64,000 nucleotides of DNA, from the NCBI GenBank assembly GCA_019635875.1, contig JAHBYP010000003.1:186001-250000 (forward strand), in the 5' to 3' direction. Below the pieces are notes generated by a model. That model was not told the origin of the DNA, made no database searches, and was given only the letters and a program-made list of their open reading frames with translations. Positions 63,373-64,000 of this stretch are shown here, in pieces. How positions within the stretch are numbered: position 1 is the first letter of the stretch; every line of letters starts with the position of its first letter. The translations under genes and the position numbers were made by a program. This DNA is from Alphaproteobacteria bacterium. GTDB lineage: Bacteria > Pseudomonadota > Alphaproteobacteria > Reyranellales > Reyranellaceae.

Positions 63373-64000
63373 ATGACTGCCGGCGGCGCGCATCTCAGCG
63401 TGCGGGCGCTGAGCAAGAGCTTCCGCGGTCTGCGCGCGGTGCACGATGTCGGCTTCGACGTGCCGGCCGGCGCGATCCATGCCCTGATCGGGCCCAATGG
63501 CGCGGGCAAGACCACCACGTTCAACATGATCGCCGGCGTCTTCCCGCCCAGCGCCGGCACGGTCGAGCTTGACGGCCGTACCATCACCGGGCTGAGGCCG
63601 GACCGCATCTGCGACGCCGGCATCGGCCGCACCTTCCAGATCGTCAAGCCCTTCCCGGCGCTCAGCGTGCTGGAGAACGTCATCGTCGGCGCGCTCAAGC
63701 GCGAGCCCCGTGTCGAGGCCGCGCGCGAGAAGGCGCTCGCCGTGCTGCGCGATCTCGGCCTCCACGACAAGCGGGCGATGACGGCGTCGAACCTCACCCT
63801 GCCCGACCGCAAGCGCCTGGAGGTGGCGCGTGCGCTGGCCACCGGCCCGCGCCTGCTGCTGCTCGACGAAGTGATGGCCGGTCTGCGGCCGACCGAGACC
63901 GACCAGATGGTGGCCTTCCTGCGCGAGCTCAATGCGCGCACCGGCCTCACCATCCTGCTGATCGAGCACGTGATGCGTGCGGTGATGGCGCTGTCGCAGC
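63373..64000 (+). CDS. Branched-chain amino acid-type ABC ATPase (LivG-type), partial
   Basis: The first 209 codons are present; the gene runs off the window. Walker A GPNGAGKT is at 40-47, the LivG hallmark GIGRTFQIVKPF follows, and Walker B is RLLLLDEVMAGL. The usual signature LSYGQ is replaced by LTLPDRKRLEVARAL, a variant seen in some members. It ends in LIEHVMRAVMALS before the edge. Its start abuts repeat copy 5. Confidence 0.95.
   Translation, partial: MTAGGAHLSVRALSKSFRGLRAVHDVGFDVPAGAIHALIGPNGAGKTTTFNMIAGVFPPSAGTVELDGRTITGLRPDRICDAGIGRTFQIVKPFPALSVLENVIVGALKREPRVEAAREKALAVLRDLGLHDKRAMTASNLTLPDRKRLEVARALATGPRLLLLDEVMAGLRPTETDQMVAFLRELNARTGLTILLIEHVMRAVMALSQ

Overview
This 64 kb window is GC-rich, gene-dense chromosomal DNA. 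It most resembles an alphaproteobacterium of the Rhodospirillales/Hyphomicrobiales kind; a Reyranella-like organism is my guess, not something the sequence proves. The reasons are the GC-rich codon use, an HWE-type histidine kinase, several tripartite-tricarboxylate (Bug/TctC) binding proteins, many acyl-CoA enzymes, and short palindromic repeats of the kind scattered through such genomes. I recognise no rRNA, tRNA, CRISPR array, transposase or integrase.

Layout. 0-6.4 kb: a large acyl-CoA dehydrogenase, a GlcG/HbpS-like protein, a GNAT enzyme, an M20 amidohydrolase, and an MFS exporter divergent from a TetR gene. 6.4-15 kb: acyl-CoA ligase, HWE kinase with single-domain response regulator and a coupled MBL hydrolase, then a fadB-like/fadA-like pair closed by a clear terminator. 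15-25.4 kb: MBL hydrolases, two TctC proteins flanking a decayed GNAT remnant, a run of small-molecule enzymes (GST, crotonase, SDR, alpha/beta hydrolase, FMN reductase), an orphan phage-replication-like gene, a second crotonase and an LLM flavoenzyme. 25.5-33.7 kb: MgtC/DUF4010 membrane protein, transglutaminase-like protein between two nested palindromes, a large alpha/beta hydrolase, a second large acyl-CoA dehydrogenase controlled by a LiuR-like MerR gene, and two small genes. 33.7-40 kb: an AfuABC/FbpABC-type importer and a GMC oxidoreductase. 40-44.4 kb: LysR/NmrA pair, small genes, ArsR/threonine-dehydratase-like pair. 44.4-52.2 kb: CmcJ-like oxygenase, complete TRAP transporter, TauD-like dioxygenase with divergent TetR, PhzS-like monooxygenase and a lipoprotein. 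52.4-64 kb: long-chain acyl-CoA ligase, class III aminotransferase, an SsuBC-type ABC pair without its binding protein, a FAD oxidoreductase, and a liv-type branched-chain/amide ABC operon cut off by the window edge.

The genes together describe a metabolically versatile heterotroph. It imports organic acids, phosphorylated or iron-bound solutes, and amino-acid- or amide-like compounds. It activates acids as CoA thioesters and runs them through beta-oxidation (ligases, dehydrogenases, crotonases, FadB-like, FadA-like).

The most unusual content is non-coding. Several families of palindromic repeats sit between genes. One is placed before three successive liv genes so that its end appears to serve as the ribosome binding site. 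Two loci 35 kb apart share a near-identical motif, one beside a phage-replication-like gene and the other beside opposed arrays of 9-bp-spaced repeats. These look like remnants of one replicon-like element family.
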